A stretch of DNA of 64,000 bases. Origin: a virus. The notes beneath the pieces were generated by a model, which saw nothing but the letters and a program-made list of their open reading frames with translations, searched no databases and was not told where the DNA came from. Where the stretch lies: positions 23,946-87,945 of IMG/VR virus record IMGVR_UViG_3300012931_000018. One strand, written 5' to 3'. Shown one piece after another: positions 26,731-36,700 of the stretch. The position numbers and the translations under genes were made by a program. How positions within the stretch are numbered: the stretch's first letter is position 1; the number at the start of each line of letters is the position of its first letter.

Positions 26731-28419
26731 ATGGATAACTTAAATTCAAAAAATATTCTTAATGGAAGACCTAAATATATTGAAAATATTGAAAATGATA
26801 TTGAATCGTTTACAGGCAATATAAATTTATTCATTTCATGGTATAATGAAAAAGATGAAAATAGAAAAAAAGAATTTATTAATTGTTTGTTAAAAAATAT
26901 TTCAAATCGATATATAAACAAAATATATTTATTTGTTGAAAATAATTGTGAATGTGATTTTATAGAAGATAAAATTGAAAAAATATTTATCGATAAAAGA
27001 ATAACATATTTAGATGCCTTTACATTTATAAATTCAATAACAAATAAAAATGATATTAATATTTTATCTAATACTGATATTTATTTCGATGAAACTATAA
27101 AATTTGTATTTAACAAAATTGATTCTAATAAAGTTTTTTGTTTAACAAGATGGGATATATTATCTAATGGTAAAATTGAATTTCACAATAGGCGTGATAG
27201 TCAAGATGCTTGGATATTTTATGGGAGTATAAAAAATAATATTCAATGCAATTTTAATTTAGGAATTCCTGGATGTGATAATAAGATAGCATATGAATTA
27301 GAAAAATCTGGATATTCTATTTTTAATCCAAGTTTATCTATTAAAATATTGCATATCCATACAAGTAATATAAGAAATTATTCAAATAACACTCCAAAAC
27401 TTTCAAGACCTTATCAGTTTATTTCACCTTGTACAATTGATTCTATAAAAAGTAATAGAAAAAAGATATTGCATATAGGTCTGAATTTTGAAGGTCAACA
27501 AACTTTGACTAAAGCACTTAAAATGATGGGTGAATATATTTATATAAATTGGAGAAAAAAAGTTGATGAAATAGGTATTATAAATTTTAATAAATTTTTA
27601 ATTCAAGCTATTAGAAATATAGAACCTGATTTTGTTTTTATGCAAATACAAACGCCGGATATAATATTACCAGCATCAATAATCAAAATAAATGAATTTA
27701 ATAAAGTTCCAATATTAAATTGGAATGGAGATATCAGAAAACAAACTCCATTATGGATGTTAGAATTGGCAAAAGTAAGTGATAATATTCATACAGCTTT
27801 TACAAATGGTAGGGATATTAAAACATTCAAAATGAATGGCATTAATAATGTTCATTATATACAAATTGGTTTCGAAGAAAATATTTATAATGCTGATGTT
27901 AAGCCAATGCAAAATGTACCAAAAATAATTTTTACTGGTTCATATTATGGTGATCATTTTCCTTTATCTGAATTAAGATTAGAAATGTTTAATAAATTGA
28001 AAAGTTCATTTGGTTCTAATTTTATGGCATATGGTGGAAATTGGAAAAAAATGGGTGGTAACGATTCTTTGACTCCAAAAGATACTGCATCATTATATAA
28101 AGGTGCAGAAATAATAATATCCGTTAATAATATAAATGCTTTCAGATATACATCGGATAGATTGCTTAATATACTTGGAACAAATTCATTTTGTTTGGCT
28201 AATTATGTGGATGGTTTGAATTTGGATTTTCAAAATAATAAGCATTTAGTTTATTGGAATAATATTGATGAACTTATTGATTTGATAAAAGAATATTCTA
28301 AAAGTGAAAATAAAAATAAAAGACAAGAAATTGCATACAATGGTATGACTGAAGTTTGGTCAAATCATAGATGGCTTAATCGTATTGAACAAATGAAAAC
28401 TGAAATATTGAAATGGTAA
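26731..28419 (+). CDS. Two-domain glycosyltransferase (GT-A-like plus CgeB-like)
   Basis: 562 residues. Residues ~25-230 resemble a GT-A fold with an SNTDIYFDE motif. Residues ~245-560 resemble CgeB/GT-B-type transferases (KKILHIGLNFEGQQTL, then GSYYGDHFPLSELRLEMF and a C-terminal SDRLLNILGTNSF). It starts right after the previous stop, so the two are translated together. Likely adds one or more sugars to a glycan; donor and acceptor unknown. Confidence 0.65.
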   Translation: MDNLNSKNILNGRPKYIENIENDIESFTGNINLFISWYNEKDENRKKEFINCLLKNISNRYINKIYLFVENNCECDFIEDKIEKIFIDKRITYLDAFTFINSITNKNDINILSNTDIYFDETIKFVFNKIDSNKVFCLTRWDILSNGKIEFHNRRDSQDAWIFYGSIKNNIQCNFNLGIPGCDNKIAYELEKSGYSIFNPSLSIKILHIHTSNIRNYSNNTPKLSRPYQFISPCTIDSIKSNRKKILHIGLNFEGQQTLTKALKMMGEYIYINWRKKVDEIGIINFNKFLIQAIRNIEPDFVFMQIQTPDIILPASIIKINEFNKVPILNWNGDIRKQTPLWMLELAKVSDNIHTAFTNGRDIKTFKMNGINNVHYIQIGFEENIYNADVKPMQNVPKIIFTGSYYGDHFPLSELRLEMFNKLKSSFGSNFMAYGGNWKKMGGNDSLTPKDTASLYKGAEIIISVNNINAFRYTSDRLLNILGTNSFCLANYVDGLNLDFQNNKHLVYWNNIDELIDLIKEYSKSENKNKRQEIAYNGMTEVWSNHRWLNRIEQMKTEILKW

Positions 28420-28436
28420 ATTATAGGAAAATTGTT

Positions 28437-29225
28437 ATGAATGAAAATAGAATAAATGTGTTTCATCATCAATCACCTAACTTTGGTGATTATATTGCTT
28501 TGGAAATAGTTAAAAGATTAAGTGGCAAGAATGTGAAAAGTATAAATCAAAATGATTCTGAATTTATGCAAGAACACTATGTAACAACAGGAAGTATATT
28601 AACTCAAATAAATGAACATTCGATAGTATGGGGCACTGGATTAGCATTTTATTCAGATAAATTTATCAAAGCAAAAGAATTTCGTGCAGTCAGAGGTAAA
28701 CTATCATTAATAAAAGTAAATGAATTAGGAATTGCTTGTCAAGTATGTGGTGACCCTGTTTTATTAACGCCGGAACTTTATAAAATATCTAAAATAGAAA
28801 CAAGATATAAACTTGGTATAATACCACATTGGATAGATTATTATTCAGCAATGCTTGCATATAGAGATTGTGATGATGTATTAATAATTGATATTCTTAA
28901 AAAGCCGGAATTGATAATTGAAGATTTATTAACTTGTGAAAAAACAATATCAAGTTCATTACATGGTATTATTTTATCTCATTCATATGGCATACCTTGT
29001 CTTTGGGTAAAATTTTCAGATAAAATAATAGGTGATGATTTTAAATATCATGATTATTTTACATCTGTTAATATTCCTATTTATAATGCTTTAGATTTGA
29101 CACTTAAACAACCAATTGAAAATATAATATCTAAAATAATTAATTATGATATAGTTTTCAATAAAAAAGAATTTTTAATGTCATGTCCATTTTTATCTGA
29201 TGAATGGAAAAACAAAATAAAATAA
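28437..29225 (+). CDS. Polysaccharide pyruvyltransferase family protein
   Basis: About 262 residues from ATG 28437 (SD AGGAAA); ATG 28413 inside the upstream gene is an alternative. Family features are the N-terminal SPNFGDYIALEIVKRLSG, then WGTGLAF, RAVRGKLS, CGDPVLL and SSSLHGIILSHSYGIPCLW. These enzymes transfer pyruvate from PEP to a sugar as a ketal, giving a negative charge to exopolysaccharides or wall polymers. It is surrounded by transferases, so it probably modifies the glycan they build. Rare in phages. Confidence 0.78.
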   Translation: MNENRINVFHHQSPNFGDYIALEIVKRLSGKNVKSINQNDSEFMQEHYVTTGSILTQINEHSIVWGTGLAFYSDKFIKAKEFRAVRGKLSLIKVNELGIACQVCGDPVLLTPELYKISKIETRYKLGIIPHWIDYYSAMLAYRDCDDVLIIDILKKPELIIEDLLTCEKTISSSLHGIILSHSYGIPCLWVKFSDKIIGDDFKYHDYFTSVNIPIYNALDLTLKQPIENIISKIINYDIVFNKKEFLMSCPFLSDEWKNKIK

Positions 29226-29238
29226 CTTGGAGAATATT

Positions 29239-29817
29239 ATGGATGCTTTTAACAGAGATTCATTTATTAAAAAAGAATTAGGAACATTGATTGGAAAATT
29301 TGGAATAAAAACTATAATAGAAACCGGAACATATCTTGGTCAAACTACTGAGGAATTTTCAAAAATTGTTGATAATGTTTTAACAATAGAAATTAATGAA
29401 AGTTATTATGCATCATCTAAAAGCAAATTAAAAAAATATCCTAATGTTAAATGTTTGCTTGGCAGTTCACCAAATAAAATGTCAGAAATATTAAGTGCAT
29501 CTGAATTAAACAAACCTGTTTTATTTTATCTTGATGCACATTGGGGAAACTATAATCCATTAATTGATGAATTAAAAAGAATTTCATTGCATAAAATGAA
29601 GTGTTCAGTAATAGCAATTCATGATTTTAAAGTTCCTAATAAAGATTTTGGTTATGATAATTTCCCAAATGGTGAACCATATTCTTTTGAAATTATTAAA
29701 AGTGAGATTGAAAATATCTATGGTAAAGATGGATATGAATATAAATATAATGATGTAGCAGAAGGTGCTTGTAGAGGAATAATTTATATTTATCCAAAAA
29801 AAATAAGGATATATTGA
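29239..29817 (+). CDS. SAM-dependent methyltransferase
   Basis: 192 residues from ATG 29239 (SD TTGGAG). A class-I Rossmann pattern begins at IIETGTYLGQTTEEF, then LTIEINESYY (acid at the end of strand 2) and LFYLDAHWG, as in FkbM/CmcI-like small-molecule methyltransferases. In this cassette it likely O-methylates a sugar. It ends 1 base before the next gene. Confidence 0.7.
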   Translation: MDAFNRDSFIKKELGTLIGKFGIKTIIETGTYLGQTTEEFSKIVDNVLTIEINESYYASSKSKLKKYPNVKCLLGSSPNKMSEILSASELNKPVLFYLDAHWGNYNPLIDELKRISLHKMKCSVIAIHDFKVPNKDFGYDNFPNGEPYSFEIIKSEIENIYGKDGYEYKYNDVAEGACRGIIYIYPKKIRIY

Positions 29818-29818
29818 A

Positions 29819-30367
29819 ATGAAAAATAATAACACAGGATTGAGATTTAAATTTTTCTTTAAAGGTGAAAACCAAAAAGATTATAATTGGATGGATTCTG
29901 AATTCATTCGACAATTAAGAAGTAATATAAATGTAAATAAATTTTTATTTCAAACTAAAAATATTACAAAAATAGAACAAGAATATTGGTGGGAGCATGA
30001 ATATAGTAAAAATGAAAATTGGAAAATATGGATTATATATGATGAAAAAATTGAATGCCCTATCGGCTATATAAATATGCATATCGATAGTATTGCTCAT
30101 CGGAGATGTCAAGTTGATTATATTATATCGCCTGATTTTGATGAAATGAAATATGAAACTAAAATAATTAAATGGATGATAAATTCTGCTAAAAAAATTG
30201 AAATAGATATTCATAAAATATGGTTATATGTTTTCCCTGAAAATGAAAGAAAGATAGAATTGTTAAATAAAAAATTTGGATTTGAAATTGATGGCATTAT
30301 TAGAGATCATGTTTATAAAGATGGGAAATTTAGAAGTGTATATTTAATGAGTCTTTTAGTTTCTTAA
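29819..30367 (+). CDS. GNAT-family acetyltransferase (sugar N-acetyltransferase-like)
   Basis: 182 residues. The RimJ/RimL-like layout is WWEHEYSKNENWKIWIIYD, then IGYINMHID, VDYIISPDF and IWLYVFPENERKIELLNKKFGFE, the last being the usual acetyl-CoA-binding end. The style resembles PseH-type enzymes that acetylate amino sugars. Placement closes the glycan cassette. Substrate not certain. Confidence 0.7.
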   Translation: MKNNNTGLRFKFFFKGENQKDYNWMDSEFIRQLRSNINVNKFLFQTKNITKIEQEYWWEHEYSKNENWKIWIIYDEKIECPIGYINMHIDSIAHRRCQVDYIISPDFDEMKYETKIIKWMINSAKKIEIDIHKIWLYVFPENERKIELLNKKFGFEIDGIIRDHVYKDGKFRSVYLMSLLVS

Positions 30368-30448
30368 AAGGTATTAAATGTGAAAGTAATTTCTGAAAAT
30401 ATAAACCTATAATTATATTTTAATCAGTTAATAAAAGGAAAATATAAG

Positions 30449-31048
30449 ATGGCGGTAACATTTTATGGAAGCGCTGAAAAAGCAGCAGACCTTGCTGGCG
30501 TTGATGAAACTGAAATAACAGATGAAATGATAGAGGCAATAAATTCTGTTATAGATTCTGAAATCAGAACAGAAGGATTTACAAAAAAAGAAGTAACAGA
30601 ATATTATGATATCAATGATAATAATAAAAAACAATTGATGTTAAAAAAATATCCTGTTATTATTAATACACTTGAAATAACTGATAATTGTGATGATGAA
30701 AGTTCAGGTATTGTTGATTCAGATAATTATAAAATAGATTTAGAAACTGGTATTGTTCAATTCAAATCTACTGTTGCTGCATTAACAAAAGGTTTTAAAA
30801 CAGTTAAAGCGAAATATAGTCATGGTTTTGATACAGTACCTGCAATAATTATAGAATTGGCAACATTATTGATGGCTAAATATGCAAAAGTAAAAGATCA
30901 AAATGGAGATGCTGATGGATTGGCAAGTTTCAGTGCTGGTAATTATAATGAAAGAAGGGATTTGCAATTTTTAAATGTAAATTCTGAATTCGATTCTATG
31001 ATAAAAAAATTAACTGATAAAGCAAAAATACTTTATTATTTAGAATAA
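30449..31048 (+). CDS. Head-tail adaptor (connector) protein
   Basis: 199 residues. The helical N- and C-terminal parts with a beta insertion fit gp6/gp15-like adaptors that dock under the portal. Position at the start of the connector/tail block supports it. An AAAGGAAA SD precedes it. Sequence-level evidence is modest. Confidence 0.6.
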   Translation: MAVTFYGSAEKAADLAGVDETEITDEMIEAINSVIDSEIRTEGFTKKEVTEYYDINDNNKKQLMLKKYPVIINTLEITDNCDDESSGIVDSDNYKIDLETGIVQFKSTVAALTKGFKTVKAKYSHGFDTVPAIIIELATLLMAKYAKVKDQNGDADGLASFSAGNYNERRDLQFLNVNSEFDSMIKKLTDKAKILYYLE

Positions 31049-31050
31049 TA

Positions 31051-31416
31051 ATGAAACCTATTAGATTAAAAATATTGAATAAAAGAGTTACAATAGTATC
31101 TATTGGGAATACTATTGGATCAACAGGTTCTGTTAGTGGTGGAGATACTACTGTATATAGCAATTTACCAATTAGAATAACAAAAGCTAAAGGTGATAAC
31201 AATGTAAAAGATTTAGGCATTTCGGCTTCGAGTAATTATCTTGGTTTTATTCAATGTGAATTAACTATAAATAATGTTGTGACTACAATTGTTATTAAAA
31301 CAGGTTATATAGTTATTGATGGTTCTGTTAGATATAAAGTTGATTATGTAGATAGTGCCCCAGGTGGTCTTGAAGGACACCATCAAGAATTATATATGTC
31401 AACATTAGGAAAATAA
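31051..31416 (+). CDS. Probable head-closure (stopper) protein
   Basis: 121 residues, beta-rich, ending VDYVDSAPGGLEGHHQELYM, typical of small head-tail joining proteins. It lies between adaptor and gp10-like genes, where stoppers normally sit. Confidence 0.55.
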   Translation: MKPIRLKILNKRVTIVSIGNTIGSTGSVSGGDTTVYSNLPIRITKAKGDNNVKDLGISASSNYLGFIQCELTINNVVTTIVIKTGYIVIDGSVRYKVDYVDSAPGGLEGHHQELYMSTLGK

Positions 31417-31417
31417 A

Positions 31418-31846
31418 ATGGCAACTTTTACTGGAAAAGCTAATGCAAGATTTGGTTTTTATGTAGTTAATCCTAATTCTGCATTTAATAAATTATTATC
31501 ATATTCAAAAAAAGTAATTGAACCAGCATTATTTATAGGATTCAAAAAAGCATTATATGTTATAGAACGTGAAGCAGTTAGATTAATAAATCAAGGTTAT
31601 TATAAACCAGCAGTTGATACAGGTCATATGAGACGTTCTGTAACATCGAAAATTCTTTATTCAACTCATAGAGAAATAGCTGGTGCTGTTGGTGTAATTG
31701 ATACAAGTTATACTATTTATGTTCATGAAGGGACTTATAAAATGGAAAAGCGTCCTTTCTTGACTGATGCAGTTGAAAATAAAAAAGAAGAAATAATTGA
31801 TTTATTTAGAGGAATTATAAAGACTGCTATCAAGGTGAAAAAATGA
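31418..31846 (+). CDS. HK97 gp10-like tail/connector component
   Basis: 142 residues. VDTGHMRRSVTS followed by YTIYVHEGTYKMEKRPFLTDAV is the classic HK97-gp10 pattern (D-T-G-x-L-x-x-S, then Y-x-x-x-x-E-x-G, then R-P-F-L). It joins head and tail. Overlaps the next gene by 4 bases. Confidence 0.78.
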   Translation: MATFTGKANARFGFYVVNPNSAFNKLLSYSKKVIEPALFIGFKKALYVIEREAVRLINQGYYKPAVDTGHMRRSVTSKILYSTHREIAGAVGVIDTSYTIYVHEGTYKMEKRPFLTDAVENKKEEIIDLFRGIIKTAIKVKK

Positions 31847-32325
31847 ATCAAAATTATGCAAAAGAAAATGTTATTTTAGAAGCTATAAGGACAATATTGG
31901 TTGGTGATAATGCTATATTAACAACTCAGGTGAAATCAATACACCAATATTGTGAAGATAGAATAATAAAGAAGACAGCATTTACTGAACCACCAGGCAA
32001 TACATTAATAATGATGGAAATTATTCGTAGAGGTGGTCAAGATGGAATTCCATCAAGTAATTGGTTCTTAACTATAACAGCAGTTATACCAATGGATTCA
32101 TTAAATGCTCAAGACATTGTAGTTGAGATGGCATCGAGAATAGAATTCTTATTAAATAGAAAACCTGCTAATCTAAATTCTGTTGTTAGCTCAACAAAAT
32201 ATTTAAGATGCCGATATATAAATCATATTGGGACAATACCTGTTGATGATGATGTAAAAAAACTTTATAAAAGAGATGTTACATTTGATATTATTGTAGA
32301 TGATGAAATAATGAAACTTAATTAA
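31843..32325 (+). CDS. Probable tail terminator protein
   Basis: 160 residues, alpha/beta, placed between the gp10-like and major tail genes as tail terminators usually are. No decisive motif. Confidence 0.5.
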   Translation: MNQNYAKENVILEAIRTILVGDNAILTTQVKSIHQYCEDRIIKKTAFTEPPGNTLIMMEIIRRGGQDGIPSSNWFLTITAVIPMDSLNAQDIVVEMASRIEFLLNRKPANLNSVVSSTKYLRCRYINHIGTIPVDDDVKKLYKRDVTFDIIVDDEIMKLN

Positions 32326-32362
32326 TTTATTAAAACAAACATTAAATAATGTGAGGTAGAAA

Positions 32363-32815
32363 ATGGCAGTTCAATTTGGTATGGCAACAATGGTTATGGG
32401 TGGAGTTGAAATAGGGTGCTTACAAAACGTAAGTATTGATTTTAGCTTCGATACAGCGGAATTATTTTGTGGTTCTGCATTATATCCAAAAGATGTAAGA
32501 ACTCATACAGCACATATTACAGGTAATGCAGAATATGCTGAAATAACCGCCGTTGGATTGGAAAAAATTCTTGGAGCAACAAGAACTGGTAGTTCATTGG
32601 CATTAGATAATACTAATGCACCACAAAAATTTCAATTGGTTACTTCTTTAATAACCGATGGAATTACTTTTTCAATAACATTTAAGAAAGTTCAATCAAC
32701 TAAATTATCATTAGCATTTGCAAGAGATGGACACTTAATTCCTAATTTTGATTTTCAAGTTCAATCTGATACAGATGGTAGTGTTGCTACAATTGAAGTT
32801 GGTGATGTATCTTAA
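32363..32815 (+). CDS. Probable major tail (tube) protein
   Basis: 150 residues, beta-rich, moderate charge, strong GTGAGGT SD. Position just before the tail chaperones and tape measure gene is that of the tube protein, which polymerises into the non-contractile tail. Sequence ends TIEVGDVS, typical of these small beta-barrel proteins. Confidence 0.65.
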   Translation: MAVQFGMATMVMGGVEIGCLQNVSIDFSFDTAELFCGSALYPKDVRTHTAHITGNAEYAEITAVGLEKILGATRTGSSLALDNTNAPQKFQLVTSLITDGITFSITFKKVQSTKLSLAFARDGHLIPNFDFQVQSDTDGSVATIEVGDVS

Positions 32816-32840
32816 TAATAATTTAGCTATATGCTGATCT

Positions 32841-32900
32841 ATGCACTGGCTTAAATGAAATCAGTTTCCTGTGTCTGAGAGTAGTTTAAGTCAGTTGCAT
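32841..32900 (+). other. Imperfect long-arm inverted repeat in the tail gene gap
   Basis: ATGCACTGGCTTAAA (from 32841) and TTTAAGTCAGTTGCAT (32885-32900) pair with one bulge and one mismatch, around a ~30-base loop. The 133-base gap has no gene. It could be a terminator or processing site that lowers chaperone expression after the tube protein. Confidence 0.4.
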
Positions 32901-32948
32901 TAATTTATATTAACACAGGAATCACAGGAAAATATTATTGAGGTTAAT

Positions 32949-33386
32949 ATGTCTAACAGTGAAAAAACTCCAGCAGCATTTATCGAAGATCAAGAACAAA
33001 AGGTTAAAAATATTCTTGGCTATGGTCAAAAATTAAAAGTATTTATAGGGAAAAATGAAAAAAATGAAGATGAATTCAAAGAATATCATTTTTGTCCAGT
33101 TTCATTATCGGATATTCCTGACTTAACTAAATCATTAAATGAATTTGGTAAGACTGCTAAAAATAAAAATTGGACAAAAGAATCATTAGAAACTGTTGCT
33201 AAAATTATTCAACTTAGTCTTAAAAGAGCACATGGTGAAATCCAAATTGATACATTATTAAATGAATTTGATTTTGGATCATTAGCTAAAGCAGTTAGAA
33301 TAGCAATAAATGTAAATGATTTTTTATCAGAGATGCAAACAATTCAGCAGACATTCGAAACCATGGACAAAATGGACAAGAAGTAG
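32949..33386 (+). CDS. Tail assembly chaperone (short form)
   Basis: 145 residues, acidic and helical, ending in TAG. It sits between the tube protein and tape measure genes. Short chaperones in this position usually have a longer form made by -1 frameshifting; the signal here is T TTT TTA at 33320. It helps keep the tape measure protein unfolded during tail assembly. Confidence 0.7.
   Translation: MSNSEKTPAAFIEDQEQKVKNILGYGQKLKVFIGKNEKNEDEFKEYHFCPVSLSDIPDLTKSLNEFGKTAKNKNWTKESLETVAKIIQLSLKRAHGEIQIDTLLNEFDFGSLAKAVRIAINVNDFLSEMQTIQQTFETMDKMDKK
33320..33326 (+). other. Putative -1 frameshift slippery site T TTT TTA
   Basis: In the reading frame of the short chaperone the codons are GAT TTT TTA TCA, so 33320-33326 is a perfect X XXY YYZ heptamer. 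The -1 frame has a TGA at 33317-33319 immediately before it and then stays open to 33715, giving a fusion of about 255 residues. No clear downstream pseudoknot was seen. Confidence 0.6.
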
Positions 33387-33454
33387 GGGAACAATTAGAT
33401 ATATATGGAATTGTTGCACTACTTTCTGAAAAAGGATGGACTATTGAATATATA

Positions 33455-33715
33455 ATGAACTTAACTTGGGTTCAATTGAATTGTTTGCTTAAAGGAATAG
33501 GACAAGTGAATGATATTAGAAGTAAGGAAATTGAAAAGAATAAAAATAAGAATAAAATAAAAAGTGGTAAAAAAAATAATTCAACACCAGAAATTAATGA
33601 TGCTATGAGCTTGCTTACATTGCCAGGTTTTAATCTATCTAAACAAGCTAAAGAAAAGTTGATACAGATAATGAAAGATAGAAAGCAGAAAAAAGAGGAA
33701 CAGAAAAATGGTTGA
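33455..33715 (+). CDS. Tail assembly chaperone frameshift extension
   Basis: 86 residues from the first ATG, but the frame is open from 33320 and the upstream part (VGEQLDIYGIVALLSEKGW...) looks like coding sequence. There is no good SD before 33455. It is most likely made only as the C-terminal part of the frameshift fusion. Lysine-rich, ends 8 bases inside the tape measure gene. Confidence 0.6.
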   Translation: MNLTWVQLNCLLKGIGQVNDIRSKEIEKNKNKNKIKSGKKNNSTPEINDAMSLLTLPGFNLSKQAKEKLIQIMKDRKQKKEEQKNG

Positions 33716-36700
33716 TGATAAAAATTTCATAGAAGAATTGTGGATAAAACTTCGAGCGGATATATTAGAGTTTCATAATGGAATGATTAAAGCATCTGCT
33801 GATCTAAAAGCATTTACTGCAAAAGTTGGAGCATCACATGCTGAAATGCAAAAATTTGGTAAAGGTGTTGGAGTTGTATCTACTGCATTAGCAGTTATGG
33901 GTGGATATGCTGCAAAAACATTTGCTGATTTTGAACAAGCAATGGCTAATACATTTTCAGTTCTCGGTGCAACTAAATCGGAAATGGAAAAGATGACGAC
34001 GGTTGCCAGAGAATTTGGAACAACTTCTGTTTTTCAAGCTAAAGAAGTTGGAAATGCTATGTATTTTTTAGCAAGTGCTGGTTATAATGCTAAGCAAACT
34101 GTTGATGCTTTGAAAGGAACATTAATGTTGGCAGCATCTACTCAAGCAGATTTATCTGATGCTACAAAGATTGTTGTTAATACATTAAATGCTTTTGGTA
34201 TGCAAGCAAATGAAGCAGAAAGAGTTTCTAACGCTTTTGCTGCTTCTATTGCTTATTCACAAGCAGAAATAGATAAGATTGGTGAATCTATGAAATTTGT
34301 TGCACCAATTGCTTCACAATTAGGAATAAGTCTTGAGCAAACAACGGCAGCACTTGGTGAATTATATGATGCTGGTTTAGATGCAAGTCAAACTGGAACA
34401 AATTTAAGACAAGCATTTCTTAAATTATTGAATCCAACTAAAGAAGCTAAAGAAGCATTATCGAAATTAGGTTTGAAAGTTAGTGATGTAAGTCCACAAG
34501 CAAAAGATTTAGTTGGAATAATTCAATCATTTGAAAAAGTTGGTGCTGGAGCTAAAGATAAACTTGATGAACTTGCAGCAATATTTGATGCCAGAGCAGT
34601 AACAGCTATGGCTGTTCTTATTAATAAAGGTTCTGAAGCATTATTGGATATGGAAAAAAGAATTACCGGAACATCTAAAGCATCTGAAATGGCAAATATA
34701 CAAATGAATACATTAACTGGATCAACAAAATTATTTATGGGCAATCTTAATAATCTATTAATAACAATAGGTGAGGTATTAGCTCCAACAATTAGAAAGA
34801 TAGCCGATGTATTTATAAATTTGATAAAATATTTTCAAAGTCTCAATCCAGCATTCAAAACTTTATTAATAACAATACCGGCATTGGCAACTGTATTTGG
34901 TTTATTAATATCTCCAATAGCTTTATTGATAGGATATTTACCAAAAATAATTGCTGGTATTGGTGTATTAAAAGTAGTTATGACTGGTGCTGGTGGAGCG
35001 GTACTTGGTTGGGTTTCGGTTATTGGTTTATTAATTGCTGCTGTTGGATATCTTGTATCAGCAAATGAAACAACATCACGGAGTACTGATGAATTAATAG
35101 GTAAAATGAATGAATATACTACATCAGCAATACAACAAAAGGAAACTCAAAAACAGTTACTTGATAGTTATTTAAACTTAGCATCTAAAACTAAAAAAAA
35201 TAGCGAGGAAACTGAAAAGCAGAAATTAATATTTGAAAAAATAAAAAGATTATATCCTGATTTAATATCTGCAACGGATGATTATAGGTCAGCACAAAGT
35301 AAATTAAAAACTGTTTCTGAAAATGTAAATGCTGAATTAGCTAATTTATATGCTCAGCAAAAAAGATTAAGAGAACTTGAACTAACAATTAATACTTCTA
35401 AGTTACAACAGCAAATGAAAGAATTAAAAACAGATATGGAAGATACTTCATTGGGACTGTGGCAATCTTTAAAATCTGGTTTTAAAGATATTTCAGGAAC
35501 TAATTTATTTGGCAATGCTTTTAATACAAATTTAGAAATAACAAAAGAAAAATTTGATAAATTAGCAGCAAGTACAGAAGGATTAAAAAAATTAGAAAGT
35601 GGTTTAGAACTATTATCACAAGGTTCACGTGCATTATCAATAGATTTAGCTGAAGTTGAAACAAAGATACAAAATATAGGTAATAGAAGTGATTTAACTA
35701 AAATTGGTAAAAAGGCAGAAACTGATATACTTGAAAAACAAAAAACATTATTAGAATCAAGATTAGACACAACTGATAAATTTGTTGATGCATATATTTC
35801 CGCTATTGAAAAAGGAAAGCAATTATTATCAATTGATACAAATATAAAAGAAAATCAAATCGAATTAAATAATTTAAAAATGGGTCTTAAAACTGAAACA
35901 CCTGTTACTGCTGAAACTGTTGATATAAATGCATTGAATGAAGTGGAAAAGGAAACTCAGAAAAAATTAAATGAGCAATTATTTGAAATTGTAAAAAATA
36001 GATTAGAATCTGAATTGGCAATTTTGAAATTAAATAAAGATAAGAAATTATCCATTGCTTTAGAATATGCTGATAAAGAATCTAAACTTGAAAAAGCTCA
36101 AAATGATAAAGATAAAGCTGATGCTTTAATTGATGCTAAGGAAACCGGTGCTAATGTTATTGAAATAAAAAAATCTTTTGATGCTAAAGAAAAAAGTCGT
36201 GTAGAAGTATTAGCATTCAATATTAATGAAATAAGACAACAATTTAGAGATAAAGATGTAAAAGAAGAGTGGAATAAATTGAGTGTTCAAAATGTAATTA
36301 ATGAAGATGAACTTAATAATTATAAAAAACATCTTCAAGATAAATTATCATTTTTAGAATCTATGGATGAAAAATGGACTGATGAATATACACAAACGGT
36401 AAATGAAATTAAAAAAATAAATGAAATGATTGCAGCACCACAAGAACAAAAACTAAAATTTAATGTTGACATGAGTCAATACTCTATTGACGAAGATCAA
36501 AAAGAACTTGCTTTAGAAAATTATAAAGCATATTTAGATGAGAAATTAATATATGAAGAAGAATTTAGTGAACAATGGTATGAGATTGCATCTGAAAGAG
36601 CAAGAATTGAAAAAGAATTAATTGATATGCAAATGAGTGATATGCAAATATATTTTGATAGTTTTGCTGAAGTAATAAATGCTGGTATAGGTCAAATGTC

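Noticed and set aside
35354-35770. Antisense open frame of 138 codons inside the tape measure gene
   Set aside because: It lies wholly within a strongly supported gene and its serine-rich product is what antisense coiled-coil coding produces.
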